A DNA stretch of 64,000 nt from Desulfosporosinus sp. (GTDB taxonomy: Bacteria > Bacillota > Desulfitobacteriia > Desulfitobacteriales > Desulfitobacteriaceae), in contig JARLHV010000040.1 in NCBI GenBank assembly GCA_031292055.1, forward strand, positions 58,424 to 122,423, in the 5' to 3' direction. The translations under genes and the position numbers were made by a program. Shown here piece by piece: positions 25,837 through 34,798 of this stretch. Every line of letters starts with the position of its first letter. Position 1 is the first letter of the stretch. Under the pieces are notes generated by a model. The model ran no database searches. It was not told the origin of the DNA and saw only the letters and a list, made by a program, of their open reading frames with translations.

Positions 25837-26808
25837 TCATGATTTGATTTCATGAATATCTTGGGTTTTGACATATAACTTGACTGGTTCCCCATTTGGG
25901 ATACGCGTGTCAAAATAGACTGTAAACCTCCCCATCACCGTATCCACTAAAATCTCATACCGATCCCCTACGTAACTTGTACTCTTAACAATTCCCTCAT
26001 AGGAGTCATAGGGCATTTTCGAATCAAACGGTTCTAACTGAAGATGTTCAGGCCTTATTAGCTGCTTATCAGGTATCACCCAGTTTGATTTTCCAATAAA
26101 CTTGGCTACAAACGGATGGCTCGGTGTGCGGTAAATCTCCTCAGGTGAACCAATTTGTAGGATTTCACCTTTATTCAGCACAACAATTTCATCCGACATT
26201 GCCAATGCCTCCGTTTGGTCATGAGTTACATAGACAGCTGTCAAGCCAATATTGCGAACTAAATTGATAAGTTCAATTCGCATTTCATCGCGCAATAGAG
26301 CATCTAAGGCACTGAGTGGCTCGTCAAATAGAACGAGTTTTGGCTTCATAACCACCGCACGCGCAAAAGCGACTCTTTGTTGCTGTCCACCGGATAACTG
26401 ATGTGGATAGCGCTGTTCCATACCTTGTAAGCGTACCATTGCGATGGCTTCTAACACGTGTTTCTTCAAATCTTGCTTTTGCCCTGTCGCCTTAAGGCCA
26501 AAAGCGATATTTTCAAACACCGTCAGGTGTGGCCAGAGCGCAAAATCCTGAAAGACCATCCCGAATTTTCGCAAATGGATGGGTTTGTTTACTTTTAGTT
26601 GGCTGGAAAAAAAATACTCTTTCCCCATACGAATCTCTCCGGAATCTGGCGTTTCTAAACCGGCAAGTATACGAAGCAACGTCGTTTTTCCACACCCAGA
26701 AGGCCCCAGCAAAGTAGTAAATTTTCCTGCTTGAATGGTAAGATTGATTGATTTTAGAGCCTGCACTTTTGCAAATGTTTTTTCAACACCTTGGATATAT
26801 AGATGCAT
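25837..26808 (-). CDS. ABC transporter ATP-binding protein (FbpC/PotA-like)
   Basis: A 323-residue ATPase. Walker A GPSGCGKTT, Q-loop FQDFALWPHLTVFENIAFGL, signature LSGGQQQRVAFARA and Walker B LVLFDEPLSALD are intact, with a His switch (YVTHDQTEAL). A C-terminal TOBE-like region (about 240-320) suggests regulation. It energises uptake via the fused permease. It is the first gene of the operon ATPase, binding protein, permease, HD protein. ATG 26808 follows GAAAGG; ATG 26814 is an alternative. The intergenic region to the divergent LysR gene is about 175 bases. Confidence 0.92.
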   Translation of the reverse strand: MHLYIQGVEKTFAKVQALKSINLTIQAGKFTTLLGPSGCGKTTLLRILAGLETPDSGEIRMGKEYFFSSQLKVNKPIHLRKFGMVFQDFALWPHLTVFENIAFGLKATGQKQDLKKHVLEAIAMVRLQGMEQRYPHQLSGGQQQRVAFARAVVMKPKLVLFDEPLSALDALLRDEMRIELINLVRNIGLTAVYVTHDQTEALAMSDEIVVLNKGEILQIGSPEEIYRTPSHPFVAKFIGKSNWVIPDKQLIRPEHLQLEPFDSKMPYDSYEGIVKSTSYVGDRYEILVDTVMGRFTVYFDTRIPNGEPVKLYVKTQDIHEIKS

Positions 26809-26983
26809 ATACATACCTTTCTATATTTTGGATGTTCATAGTATAACATGGCAATATTAAAAATATATTACCATTTCGTAAATGTGATGTTAAATATTTC
26901 TATGCAAACTATCATTTAGTATAGATTTGTTCTATAATGTTTTTATTAAATTATTACATTTAAATGTAGAGAGAAGGTATGCA

Positions 26984-27889
26984 ATGACTATTAACTCTAT
27001 AAAACTTCAGATCATCGAAGAGCTTTATAAGCATAAGAAGATTACAGCTGTTGCTGAACAGCTTAATCTCAAGCAACCAACCGTTACCTTCCATTTAAAA
27101 AGCCTTGAAAAAGAACTAGGTGTAAAATTGTTCGAATCAAGGTCAGGGAAGATACTTTTAACAGAAGCTGGTGATTCGCTCTACCACTATGCTGTCAAAA
27201 TAAATGCCTTGACTAAAGAAGCTGTCAGGGTAGTCCAAGAGTATGATTTGGGTCGAGGAACTCTTAAAATTGGTGCAAGCTATGTACCTGCAACCTATCT
27301 ATTGCCCAATATTCTCTCTGAATTTGCGAAACGCAACTCTAGAATTAGCATTTCGCTTACAGTTAAAACTGCCCCGAACATTATTAAAATGCTTGAAAAT
27401 CATGAAATTGATTTAGGAGTCATATCTTCAGAGTCAATTGAATTAAGTTTTTTAAAGAGTGAACCTTTGTGTAACGATGAACTAGTCTTTTTTTTCTCTC
27501 CCAACCACCTGTTAGCGAAGTATGATCTTCTCTCTCCTGACATGCTAAATGGCATTCCATTCATTCTTCATGGTCAAGAATCAAGCACAAGAAGTATGAC
27601 ACTCAAATGGTTCCAAAGTAATAATATTATTCTCAACACCCAAATGGAATTAGACTCTTTAGAAGCTACTAAGCAAATTGTCTTGTGTGGAGAAAGTATA
27701 TCTGTTATTTCCCGACTGGCTATCCATAATGAACTTAAGCAAGGTCTCTTAACTTGTCGACAGATTCCTCAAAGTACCTTCAGACGATTTATTTATTCTG
27801 CCTATAATGTTGATAGAAAGCAGTCTTCTCTACTTGATAGCTTTATAGACCATTTGAAGATTTTGACGAAACCAGCGGTAGGGAGCTAG
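26984..27889 (+). CDS. LysR-type transcriptional regulator divergent from the ABC operon
   Basis: A 301-residue LysR regulator. The winged helix at the N-terminus (KITAVAEQLNLKQPTVTFHL followed by KSLEKELGVKLFE) precedes a periplasmic-binding-protein-like effector domain (about residues 90-290). ATG 26984 follows AGAGAAGG; the open frame starts at 26927. Divergence from the ABC transporter operon and the AT-rich 175-base spacer with several T-N11-A-like positions suggest that it controls that operon in response to the transported compound. The effector is unknown. Confidence 0.88.
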   Translation: MTINSIKLQIIEELYKHKKITAVAEQLNLKQPTVTFHLKSLEKELGVKLFESRSGKILLTEAGDSLYHYAVKINALTKEAVRVVQEYDLGRGTLKIGASYVPATYLLPNILSEFAKRNSRISISLTVKTAPNIIKMLENHEIDLGVISSESIELSFLKSEPLCNDELVFFFSPNHLLAKYDLLSPDMLNGIPFILHGQESSTRSMTLKWFQSNNIILNTQMELDSLEATKQIVLCGESISVISRLAIHNELKQGLLTCRQIPQSTFRRFIYSAYNVDRKQSSLLDSFIDHLKILTKPAVGS

Positions 27890-27932
27890 AGCTTTCTAAC
27901 TATTAACTCTATCGGGCCTTATTCGTAGTTGC

Positions 27933-30092
27933 TTAGCGTACTAAAAAAGCATTCCCTCCAAGGGCCTTAACTTCTTTCTTAATCTGAGCAGCTCGTTCAG
28001 AGACGAGGATGGGTGTCCAACTTTGCTCTGCGCTGTTTACAATGAGACCTGCCAAGGCCACGCTAAGGTTTTCCGTACCGGATAACTGCTCACAAGCCTG
28101 TTCAAATTGAGTGAGGATAGCAGCTGCTAATTTTTCCAGGTCCGAGGGTGCTGAGATTGTAATAAAATCATCGCCACCAATGTGTCCGACAAAGGTTTCC
28201 TCAGCGGTTTTAGAGGAGGCATTCAGTAAAACATCGCTTAACATTTTGATAGCTGCGTCGCCTTGTTGGAATCCGTATAAATCGTTATAATATTTAAATT
28301 TGTTAAGATCAACATAGATAATGCCAAAGCTCAAACCTCGTTCTAAGTGTTGTCGAATCTCCTGATCAATACGCAGATTGCCTGGCAATCCGGTCAGCGG
28401 GTTAGCTCCCTGGGCCAGCTTGATCTGCCGCTCGGACATGGCTTTTATTAGATTAGCCACTGAAACCATGCCGATCGTCTGGCGTTGGTTAGCCACAATA
28501 ATGCCGTCATAGAGCTGGTCCTCTGAGCGTTGCATCGCTAGACTAGACACCACTTCCAAAGGAGTGGTGTCTTCCACTATAAGGGGATTTGTGTCCATCA
28601 AAACCGAAACAGTCCGTTCTAAATAAAGGGGAATACCATAGCGGGTACCCAGGGAGGCAAAAAGTCTGTCGCGCTGCATCACACCGACTAAACGAGATTC
28701 CTCGGTTACCCCCACCAACCATTGGTGAGGGTGCTCACGGAAATATGTTTCAACGGAATTGATAAGAATGTTGGTATCGAACAAAGGTAAGGGCTCCACC
28801 ATAGAAAGAATAGGGTTTTGATCGATTGATTTAAGCTGCTGTGCCAGATTCAGAATTCCCATAACGGCGGGATTGATCGGTTCTCGTGTAAAAGCGGGCA
28901 TTGCGACAAAGAAACCTTGGACATAGTCCACTTCCAATTGGACCACGGTGCGCATTTCCTCGGCCGTTTCCACCCCTTCTGCGATAATGCGGCAGCCTAT
29001 GCGCTTAGAAAATGTAACAAATGTTTCCAATAAAGCCCATTTAATTGGATCAGCATTTACTCCCTGAATTAACGATCGGTCTATTTTTAGAAAGTCTGGG
29101 TGAAGCTCCGCTACGGATTGCAAAGAGGAGTAGCCAGCCCCAACATCATCTAAAGCAATTAGATAACCCTGATTCCGATAATGATCTAAAGCATTTCGAA
29201 ATGTGGAGAAATCTTCTATGGCACTCCGTTCAGTAATTTCCAGGACAACATCCTCTGGACTTAACCCTTTTTCACTAAGCAGTTTTCTAGTATGGCCGGA
29301 AGCAAACTTGGCGTCAATTAAGACCTGAGGGTTAATGTTTAGGAAGAGCATTTCTTTGTTGCGGGCAATAGTAGGGTAGGCAGTAATCGCATGCCGCCGA
29401 CAAAGGGTTTCGATGGGATAGAGCTGCCCTATCTTTTCGGCAAAAGGGAAGAGGTCCGCAATATTGTTAAAACAGGTGGATTTGGGCACACGGGCTAACG
29501 CTTCATAACCAAACACCTCACCGCTTCGGGTATCAATAATTGGTTGAAAAGCGGCCTTCAAGTACGTATCAGGTTCTTCGATTAAGCGGGTAATCTCTTC
29601 ACGGCGAGTAAAAAAATTCGGATCCGGTTCGGATTTGTTAAGCAGAAAAGCTTCCTTCACAGCTGCATAGAGTATATAATCGGCACTTCGTCCGGCTTCG
29701 TCCCTACACTGGACAAGTCCAGAACGCAACCTTATTTTCTCGTCAACTAGTTTCCTAACCCTATGGTTTAATCGTTCTTCCAGAGGACGAACCCATTGCT
29801 CGACAACTTCTGTTATATTCCAATCAAGGGTTTCGCGCGGAACAAAATAGACAACAAAATCGTCCCCTCCTCTGCTTTCCAGATGAGAAAACAGATAGAG
29901 ACCACGTTGTTGTCTAAGTGTAAGCTTAAGTTCAGTTTCAATTTCAGCCAGAATTTGATTGCAGATTTTGTAACCGTACCGAAATTCTACCTCCTGAAAT
30001 TTTATGATATCAAGATATAACACCCAGATCGTTTTCTTGTCCCTAAGGAGGCGGTACAGCTTTTGTTGGCTCATATCTACTGATTTAAACAT
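27933..30092 (-). CDS. GGDEF-EAL-CBS-GGDEF protein (c-di-GMP turnover)
   Basis: A 719-residue cytoplasmic protein, no membrane helices. Order: N-terminal degenerate GGDEF-like domain (about 15-130, GGDDF at 75-79), EAL domain (about 180-410; EAL at 197-199, ALDDVGAGYSSL, RIIAEGVET), a CBS pair (about 440-560) and a C-terminal GGDEF domain (VGHIGGDDFITI). The EAL residues for c-di-GMP hydrolysis look intact. The C-terminal site is GGDDF, a substitution compatible with activity in some proteins. CBS domains may sense nucleotides. ATG 30092 follows AAGGAG. Stands alone; the signal is unknown. Confidence 0.88.
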   Translation of the reverse strand: MFKSVDMSQQKLYRLLRDKKTIWVLYLDIIKFQEVEFRYGYKICNQILAEIETELKLTLRQQRGLYLFSHLESRGGDDFVVYFVPRETLDWNITEVVEQWVRPLEERLNHRVRKLVDEKIRLRSGLVQCRDEAGRSADYILYAAVKEAFLLNKSEPDPNFFTRREEITRLIEEPDTYLKAAFQPIIDTRSGEVFGYEALARVPKSTCFNNIADLFPFAEKIGQLYPIETLCRRHAITAYPTIARNKEMLFLNINPQVLIDAKFASGHTRKLLSEKGLSPEDVVLEITERSAIEDFSTFRNALDHYRNQGYLIALDDVGAGYSSLQSVAELHPDFLKIDRSLIQGVNADPIKWALLETFVTFSKRIGCRIIAEGVETAEEMRTVVQLEVDYVQGFFVAMPAFTREPINPAVMGILNLAQQLKSIDQNPILSMVEPLPLFDTNILINSVETYFREHPHQWLVGVTEESRLVGVMQRDRLFASLGTRYGIPLYLERTVSVLMDTNPLIVEDTTPLEVVSSLAMQRSEDQLYDGIIVANQRQTIGMVSVANLIKAMSERQIKLAQGANPLTGLPGNLRIDQEIRQHLERGLSFGIIYVDLNKFKYYNDLYGFQQGDAAIKMLSDVLLNASSKTAEETFVGHIGGDDFITISAPSDLEKLAAAILTQFEQACEQLSGTENLSVALAGLIVNSAEQSWTPILVSERAAQIKKEVKALGGNAFLVR

Positions 30093-30144
30093 TCACAGAC
30101 TCCTTTTTGACCAAACCCTAGTATCTAAGATCGAGTTTATTTTA

Positions 30145-30163
30145 ATGTACATCCTTCGTACAT
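30145..30163. promoter_or_regulatory. Small inverted repeat between divergent genes
   Basis: ATGTAC-N7-GTACAT lies in the 230-base AT-rich region shared by the divergent c-di-GMP and DUF362 genes. It may be an operator; there is no further support. Confidence 0.25.
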
Positions 30164-30324
30164 AATAATAGTTCATTGTAAAAATTGGATTAATTTAATA
30201 TTAATTTATTGTTAAATCTATTCTCTTAAATATTAAAATAGAAAATATTTATCGCTATAGGTTCCGTAGATAAAAGAGGTTTATAATAAAAGTGAATTTA
30301 CACAAAAACAAAGGGGGTAATGTA

Positions 30325-31377
30325 TTGAGCACTGTAGCAATAATGGAGGCAAACTACGAAGACTGTCATAAGGCTATCGAAAAAATATTCCAACTCTTCC
30401 CATTAGATTTGGAGGGGAAAAAGGTAGTTATCAAACCCAATGTCCTGCGCAGCGCAACTCCTGAAGAAGGGGTAACCACCCACCCCTCAGTGTTAAAGGC
30501 CGTTGTCAATGAAGTGATCAAGCGCCGTCCAGCATCGCTCATCGTGGGCGATAACCCTGGAGTTTTCTCCTACGGCATGAACGAAAAGGCCTTTAAGGAC
30601 ACAGGCCTAATGGAGGCAGCCGGTATATATTACCGTAACTTGGGCATGGAAACTGTACAGAAGGATATTAATTCGTCCTATATAGAGTGTGCCCTGGTAT
30701 CCCAGGCGATTCTTGATGCCGACGTATACATCAGTGTGCCCAAGTTTAAAACCCACGGACTTACCGGATTATCTTGCGCTATCAAGAATAATTTTGGGCT
30801 TTTAGCCGGTGCCCTGAAGGCACAAACCCATAAAAAAGCCGGCAACCCCTTTAACTTTGCCGAAGCACTAGTAGAAGTCTTTGCCATCAGGATTCCTGAT
30901 CTGGTCATTGTGGACGGTGTTCTGGCTATGGAGGGTAACGGCCCAGCCTCTAAAGATTTAGTTAACCTCGGCAAGATATTGGCCGGAGATGACTCGGTGG
31001 CTGTGGACACGGTGGTAGCCTACATGATGGGCTTCCCTGATTTACCCCGCACCATTGAGTTGGCAGCTGCCAGAGGATACGGTATTGGCGAACTTTCAAG
31101 GATAACTATCCTAGGAAAACTTAAAGTCATACCAGGATTTAAACTGCCGCAAATGGATCTATATGCTACCACCACCGTTAACACCACTATGAATTCTATT
31201 ACAGCGGTAAGACCCAAGGTAGATAAAGAATTATGCACTCTCTGTGGAACCTGTATAGAGCACTGCCCCAGCGGAGCTCTAACTATGGATCAATACCCAG
31301 TTGTAAGCCCAGAACTATGCATCACTTGTTTTTGCTGCCAGGAACTTTGCCCGCAAAAGGCCATCGAATTAAAATAG
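30325..31377 (+). CDS. DUF362 protein with C-terminal 2[4Fe-4S] ferredoxin domain
   Basis: A 350-residue protein. The first 290 residues match DUF362 (VVIKPNVLRSATPEEGVTTH, PKFKTHGLTGLSCAIKNNFG, VAVDTVVAYMMGFP). The tail has two ferredoxin motifs: CTLCGTCIEHCPSG and CITCFCCQELCPQKA. DUF362 proteins with ferredoxin tails are common in anaerobes; the reaction is unknown. The open frame starts at 30292, but TTG 30325 follows AAAGGGGG with the usual spacing and starts the conserved region. A heptamer tandem repeat and a terminator follow. Confidence 0.88.
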   Translation: MSTVAIMEANYEDCHKAIEKIFQLFPLDLEGKKVVIKPNVLRSATPEEGVTTHPSVLKAVVNEVIKRRPASLIVGDNPGVFSYGMNEKAFKDTGLMEAAGIYYRNLGMETVQKDINSSYIECALVSQAILDADVYISVPKFKTHGLTGLSCAIKNNFGLLAGALKAQTHKKAGNPFNFAEALVEVFAIRIPDLVIVDGVLAMEGNGPASKDLVNLGKILAGDDSVAVDTVVAYMMGFPDLPRTIELAAARGYGIGELSRITILGKLKVIPGFKLPQMDLYATTTVNTTMNSITAVRPKVDKELCTLCGTCIEHCPSGALTMDQYPVVSPELCITCFCCQELCPQKAIELK

Positions 31378-31384
31378 AGCAATG

Positions 31385-31426
31385 CCTTGACCCTTGACCC
31401 TTGACCCTTGACTCCTAACTCTTAAC
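31385..31426 (+). repeat. Heptanucleotide tandem repeat
   Basis: Four exact copies of CCTTGAC (31385-31412) are followed by two degenerate copies (TCCTAAC, TCTTAAC). It lies directly after the DUF362 stop and before the shared terminator. Likely replication slippage; it may vary between strains. Confidence 0.85.
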
Positions 31427-31452
31427 TCAAAATTTCGAACATAATTTTAAAC

Positions 31453-31502
31453 AAAAAATAACGGTGGCTGAAAATTTATTTCTCAGCCACCGTTATTTTT
31501 TT
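31453..31502. terminator. Bidirectional terminator built into the histidine kinase 3' end
   Basis: The 18-bp stem AAAAATAACGGTGGCTGA / TCAGCCACCGTTATTTTT separates two convergent genes. The right arm is coding: it encodes the last residues of the kinase (about KKITVAE). T-runs flank both sides, so one structure serves the DUF362 gene on the plus strand and the kinase operon on the minus strand. Confidence 0.9.
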
Positions 31503-32867
31503 CGGAAGTCGGACTATGAATTCGGTCTTTTTCCCAACACTACTCTGCACTGTGATCGTGCCTTGATGGAGGGCCGTAATCTGGTGAACCAGCGCCAGAC
31601 CAATACCAGTTCCCCCAGTCTCACGGGCTCGGGATTTGTCGGCCCGGTAAAAGCGTTCGAATATAAAAGGAAGATCATCTTGAGGGATGCCAATGCCTGT
31701 GTTAGTAAATCTGATTTCGACAGAATCCAATGTTGGCGTAAGCATGATGTTAATTTGACCGCCAATAGTAGTGTATCGATAGGCATTATGAACGAGATTG
31801 TAAAAGAGCCTTGTCAGGAGACGCTCGTCCCCATTGATAATCATGGGTTCTTTTGGAGCGTTCCAACTTAAGGCTATTTCCTTTTCCTGAATGAGTGGCT
31901 GGAGGCTATGAATCACTTTTTCAAGAAGACACTTTAAGTCGACAGGTTTGAGACTTAATGTTAAAGCACCTATTTCCGCTACATTTAAGTCTCTGAGGTC
32001 GCTGGATAAATCAACCAAGCGGTCAATTTCCTCATGGATGCAGGAGAGGTTTTCTTGATTTGCAGGCAGGACATTGTCTTGGAAAGCTTCAATATAACTT
32101 TTAATCGAGGTTAAAGGAGTGCGCAGTTCGTGGGCTACATCGGCAGTAAACTGTTTGCGGAGGGTTTCTTGGCGATTCAAATTGTCCACCATCGCGTTAA
32201 AAGCGATTGCCAATTGTCCCACCTCATCTTTGGCTTGAATAATAACTCGCTCATCCAGCTGTCCCTGACCGATACGATCAGCAGCTAAAGTTAAACGCTT
32301 TAGCGGCGCGACGAGACGACGACTTGTGAAAAAACTAAGGATCATCCCGACTAAAAGTGCCAACCCTCCAGCAAAGAGGAGAGAACGAAAGACCGAGGAC
32401 TGAAAAAGAACATCCTGAGGATTGAGAATCGGTGCAGTCGCTGGGTAGCGAACCAGTGCGATAGCTAAAGTCCCGTGAGTTCCTGTCACTGTTAAGGTTT
32501 TTGTTTTCCAACTTGTGCTGGAGGAAGAGGACATGCCCATACCCATGTTCATTCCGCCCTGGTCGGACATCATATCTGACATCGAGTTGTTCAATGTAGC
32601 GATGAGCTCACCATTGGGCTTTGTCAGAGTGACGACCGTACCAATCGGAAGGGAATGGTTAATTTCGTCAAGAGAGGCAGTATCCCATGTTCCTTTGCTT
32701 TGATACAGGTCACTTAAACGAGAAGGCAATTGTTCTAAGATTGTCTCGTTCGCCTTAGTTAGATAATCACTAAATTGTTGATGAAAGACAAGATTCACGG
32801 CAAGCATGCTAAAGGTTAAGGTAACCAACGAGATGATCAAAGTGGAAAGAAATAGTTTTTTGCGCAT
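31476..32867 (-). CDS. Sensor histidine kinase (HAMP, HisKA, HATPase)
   Basis: A 463-residue membrane kinase. Two membrane helices (about 6-28 and 157-180) bracket an extracytoplasmic sensor rich in Met and Ser (MSDMMSDQGGMNMGMGMSSS), which could bind copper or silver. A HAMP domain (about 180-235) is followed by HisKA with DVAHELRTPLTSIKSY (phospho-His) and a HATPase with N, G1 and G2 boxes (NLVHNAYRY, GIGIPQDDLPFIFERFYR, GGTGIGLALV). ATG 32867 lies one base after the regulator stop, in the sequence AGAGGGATAAG, so translation is coupled. An ATG-like start upstream (32882) is less likely. Confidence 0.9.
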   Translation of the reverse strand: MRKKLFLSTLIISLVTLTFSMLAVNLVFHQQFSDYLTKANETILEQLPSRLSDLYQSKGTWDTASLDEINHSLPIGTVVTLTKPNGELIATLNNSMSDMMSDQGGMNMGMGMSSSSSTSWKTKTLTVTGTHGTLAIALVRYPATAPILNPQDVLFQSSVFRSLLFAGGLALLVGMILSFFTSRRLVAPLKRLTLAADRIGQGQLDERVIIQAKDEVGQLAIAFNAMVDNLNRQETLRKQFTADVAHELRTPLTSIKSYIEAFQDNVLPANQENLSCIHEEIDRLVDLSSDLRDLNVAEIGALTLSLKPVDLKCLLEKVIHSLQPLIQEKEIALSWNAPKEPMIINGDERLLTRLFYNLVHNAYRYTTIGGQINIMLTPTLDSVEIRFTNTGIGIPQDDLPFIFERFYRADKSRARETGGTGIGLALVHQITALHQGTITVQSSVGKKTEFIVRLPKKITVAEK

Positions 32868-32868
32868 C

Positions 32869-33561
32869 TTATCCCTCTGCACTTGAATTGAATTTATAGC
32901 CGATACCGTAAACGGTAATAATTAGGCGAGGATCGCTAGGGGTGGCTTCGATTTTTTGACGAATCTTTTTAATATGAGCATCAATCACACGATCATCACC
33001 GTCAAAATCATGTCCTTGAACGATTTCCACCAATTGACTCCTTGAGTATACTCGTCCAGGGTGTTTCGCCAAGGCACTAAGGATCTTGAATTCGGTGGGA
33101 GTTAAAGAGACCTCCTGATTATGAAGCCGAATTTCGTGCCGTATGTTATCAATAGTGAGACCGTTGTCATAGGAAACCACGTCCGCCAGCGGTGCAGTTT
33201 CGTTACTTGTTCGACGTAACACGGCCCGGACGCGGGCGACCACTTCACGAGGACTGAACGGTTTCGTGATGTAATCATCGGCCCCAATACTTAGCCCTCG
33301 GATTCGATCCTCTTCTTCTACTTTAGCTGTAAGCATAATGATGGGTACGGAGGATATTTTACGGATCTCTTGACAAATTTCTGTACCAGATAAACCTGGG
33401 AGCATCAAATCTAGGATGAGTAGGTCAAAAGGATTCTCTTTAAACATGGTTAAAGCGATAAGACCGTTGATAGCAGTGCTGACTTCAAAACCTTCTTGTT
33501 GAAGATAGGCCCTGAGCACGGTTATAATTTTTTTTTCGTCATCGACCAATAAGATTCTCAC
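32869..33561 (-). CDS. OmpR/PhoB-family response regulator
   Basis: A 230-residue regulator. The receiver domain (RILLVDDEKK at the start, LLILDLMLPGLSG with the phospho-Asp, MLTAKVEEEDRI, DDYITKPFSPREVVARV) is followed by an OmpR-type winged helix (about 130-228, RVYSRSQLVEIVQG, VIDAHIKKIRQKIE). It is the partner of the adjacent kinase. GTG 33561 follows AAGGGGA at good spacing; a TTG nine bases upstream is too close to it. It probably activates the SHOCT-protein gene or metal resistance genes, but no target was seen. Confidence 0.92.
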   Translation of the reverse strand: MRILLVDDEKKIITVLRAYLQQEGFEVSTAINGLIALTMFKENPFDLLILDLMLPGLSGTEICQEIRKISSVPIIMLTAKVEEEDRIRGLSIGADDYITKPFSPREVVARVRAVLRRTSNETAPLADVVSYDNGLTIDNIRHEIRLHNQEVSLTPTEFKILSALAKHPGRVYSRSQLVEIVQGHDFDGDDRVIDAHIKKIRQKIEATPSDPRLIITVYGIGYKFNSSAEG

Positions 33562-33664
33562 AGGTTTCAATCCCCTTCAAAACGTATTTTAATCATTATA
33601 CAAGGGAACGGCTATCAACGGCAATCTCGCTGAGATCCTTACAAAGCATAGACCAAAATTAACT

Positions 33665-33958
33665 TTATCTACTTTCCAAATCCTGTTTTCTACTTTGATA
33701 CTCAGCAGAGTCTATTTCTCCACGTGCATAGCGTTCACGCAAGATGTCTAAGCCACTAGTTTGTCTCCCCATTATCCCTGCTGAGCGAATCTGCAGCGAT
33801 CTATGTCGTAAGAAATACGCAACTATGAGAATCACCCCAATTGCCATGAGAAGTTGCAGGACCATACCCATGATACCGATCCCCCAATACCCACCGTTAC
33901 CATAACCTCCGTATCCATCCATCATATTACCCCAATTGCCCATCATACCCCAACCCAT
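33665..33958 (-). CDS. SHOCT-domain membrane protein, Gly/Met/Tyr-rich N-terminus
   Basis: A 97-residue protein. A glycine- and methionine-rich head (GNMMDGYGGYGNGGYWGIGI) is followed by one membrane helix (about residues 30-50) and a C-terminal SHOCT domain (LDILRERYARGEIDSAEYQS, about 68-95). SHOCT proteins occur near two-component systems and metal resistance genes. The head could bind copper. ATG 33958 follows GGGGAGG. Two hundred bases of empty sequence lie upstream. Confidence 0.85.
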   Translation of the reverse strand: MGWGMMGNWGNMMDGYGGYGNGGYWGIGIMGMVLQLLMAIGVILIVAYFLRHRSLQIRSAGIMGRQTSGLDILRERYARGEIDSAEYQSRKQDLESR

Positions 33959-34146
33959 TATAACTACCTCCCCCTCTTGTTATCTTGCTTCATTCGCACT
34001 TCTTCCATGCCCTTAGTGTAACTCCCGCATACGATAATCTCATGAAAAAGTTGTGAATTTGTCATGAAGACAGAGTCTGAGTTTATATATAAAGATTTGG
34101 GTATGTTAATTAAAATCAATTTTTGGAGGGATTAGGCAGATTCCAA

Positions 34147-34278
34147 ATGGCAAAAGACGTCCTTAATATCAATTGGGTACTGCTTTATATTCCAACGTAT
34201 ATTTTCTCCGTTTGGGATGCCTTTCGAACTACGATTAACCTTAATCATCAGTACCAATTAGCAAGCCGAGAAGTATGA
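34147..34278 (+). CDS. Short membrane protein, likely truncated
   Basis: A 43-residue protein (ATG 34147 to TGA 34276). WVLLYIPTYIFSVWDAFRTT and NLNHQYQLASRE resemble the middle of a longer family of Firmicute membrane proteins (YIPTYIFSIWDxYRTTVDLN). It has one hydrophobic helix. The upstream frame is open back to about 34114 and a GGAGGG lies 20 bases before the ATG. It may be a real small protein or the remnant of a larger one. It is followed by a co-directional hypothetical gene. Confidence 0.5.
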   Translation: MAKDVLNINWVLLYIPTYIFSVWDAFRTTINLNHQYQLASREV

Positions 34279-34305
34279 TGGAAAATGATTGGAAGTGGTG
34301 AGCGA

Positions 34306-34764
34306 ATGTATATTATCTCAACATTTGACCATTCAAATTATCTAGAATTGGCTATTACGGCAATTCAAATGAAAGGAGTTGCCCGAGAAAATATTCTTGG
34401 TGTATCAATAGATAAAAGAGGAGAAGACAAAATGCTATTTGATACCCTACATTCCTCGGATGGTTTAAGTTTATTAGATTTACCGCTTATTCTCGCAACT
34501 CTATTCTGTCTCTTTGGAAGCATTTACGGTTTTTTACTGACATGGGGACCAGTTTTATGGGGAATAATTGGATTGATGGTTGGTTTTAGTCTAGGTCTAA
34601 TTATTAAGTTGATAACCACTAAGAAATACGATAATAGGCAGAAAAAATCAAAGGCCACAGAGGTTGTCTTAATCATTGAGTGTCAAGCAACTCAGGTCGA
34701 GATGATTAAAGACTTACTTTGGAAACATAACGCACTTGGTGTTAGAAAATTAAGTCTTAATTAA
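34306..34764 (+). CDS. Conserved two-helix membrane protein of Peptococcaceae, unknown function
   Basis: A 152-residue protein. A soluble alpha/beta head (MYIISTFDHSNYLELAITAI, about 1-60) is followed by two hydrophobic helices (about 67-87 and 90-110) and a short hydrophilic tail with a second alpha/beta strand pattern (VVLIIECQATQVEMIKDLLW). The head looks like a PII/ACT-like sensor strand order, but this is a guess. The start ATG 34306 follows GGAAGTGG; ATG 34285 is an alternative. The cluster of three small membrane genes suggests a common task. Confidence 0.65.
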   Translation: MYIISTFDHSNYLELAITAIQMKGVARENILGVSIDKRGEDKMLFDTLHSSDGLSLLDLPLILATLFCLFGSIYGFLLTWGPVLWGIIGLMVGFSLGLIIKLITTKKYDNRQKKSKATEVVLIIECQATQVEMIKDLLWKHNALGVRKLSLN

Positions 34765-34798
34765 AGAAAATAATATTGAGCAATTTGGGGGCATTTTT

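Noticed and set aside
30325..31377. DUF362 protein as the corrinoid reductive activator
   Set aside because: Its ferredoxin-type motifs and DUF362 core differ from the RamA/OdmC activator family, and it lies 8 kb from the demethylase operon.
31385..31426. CRISPR-like repeat array
   Set aside because: Units are seven bases with no spacers; it is a simple tandem repeat.
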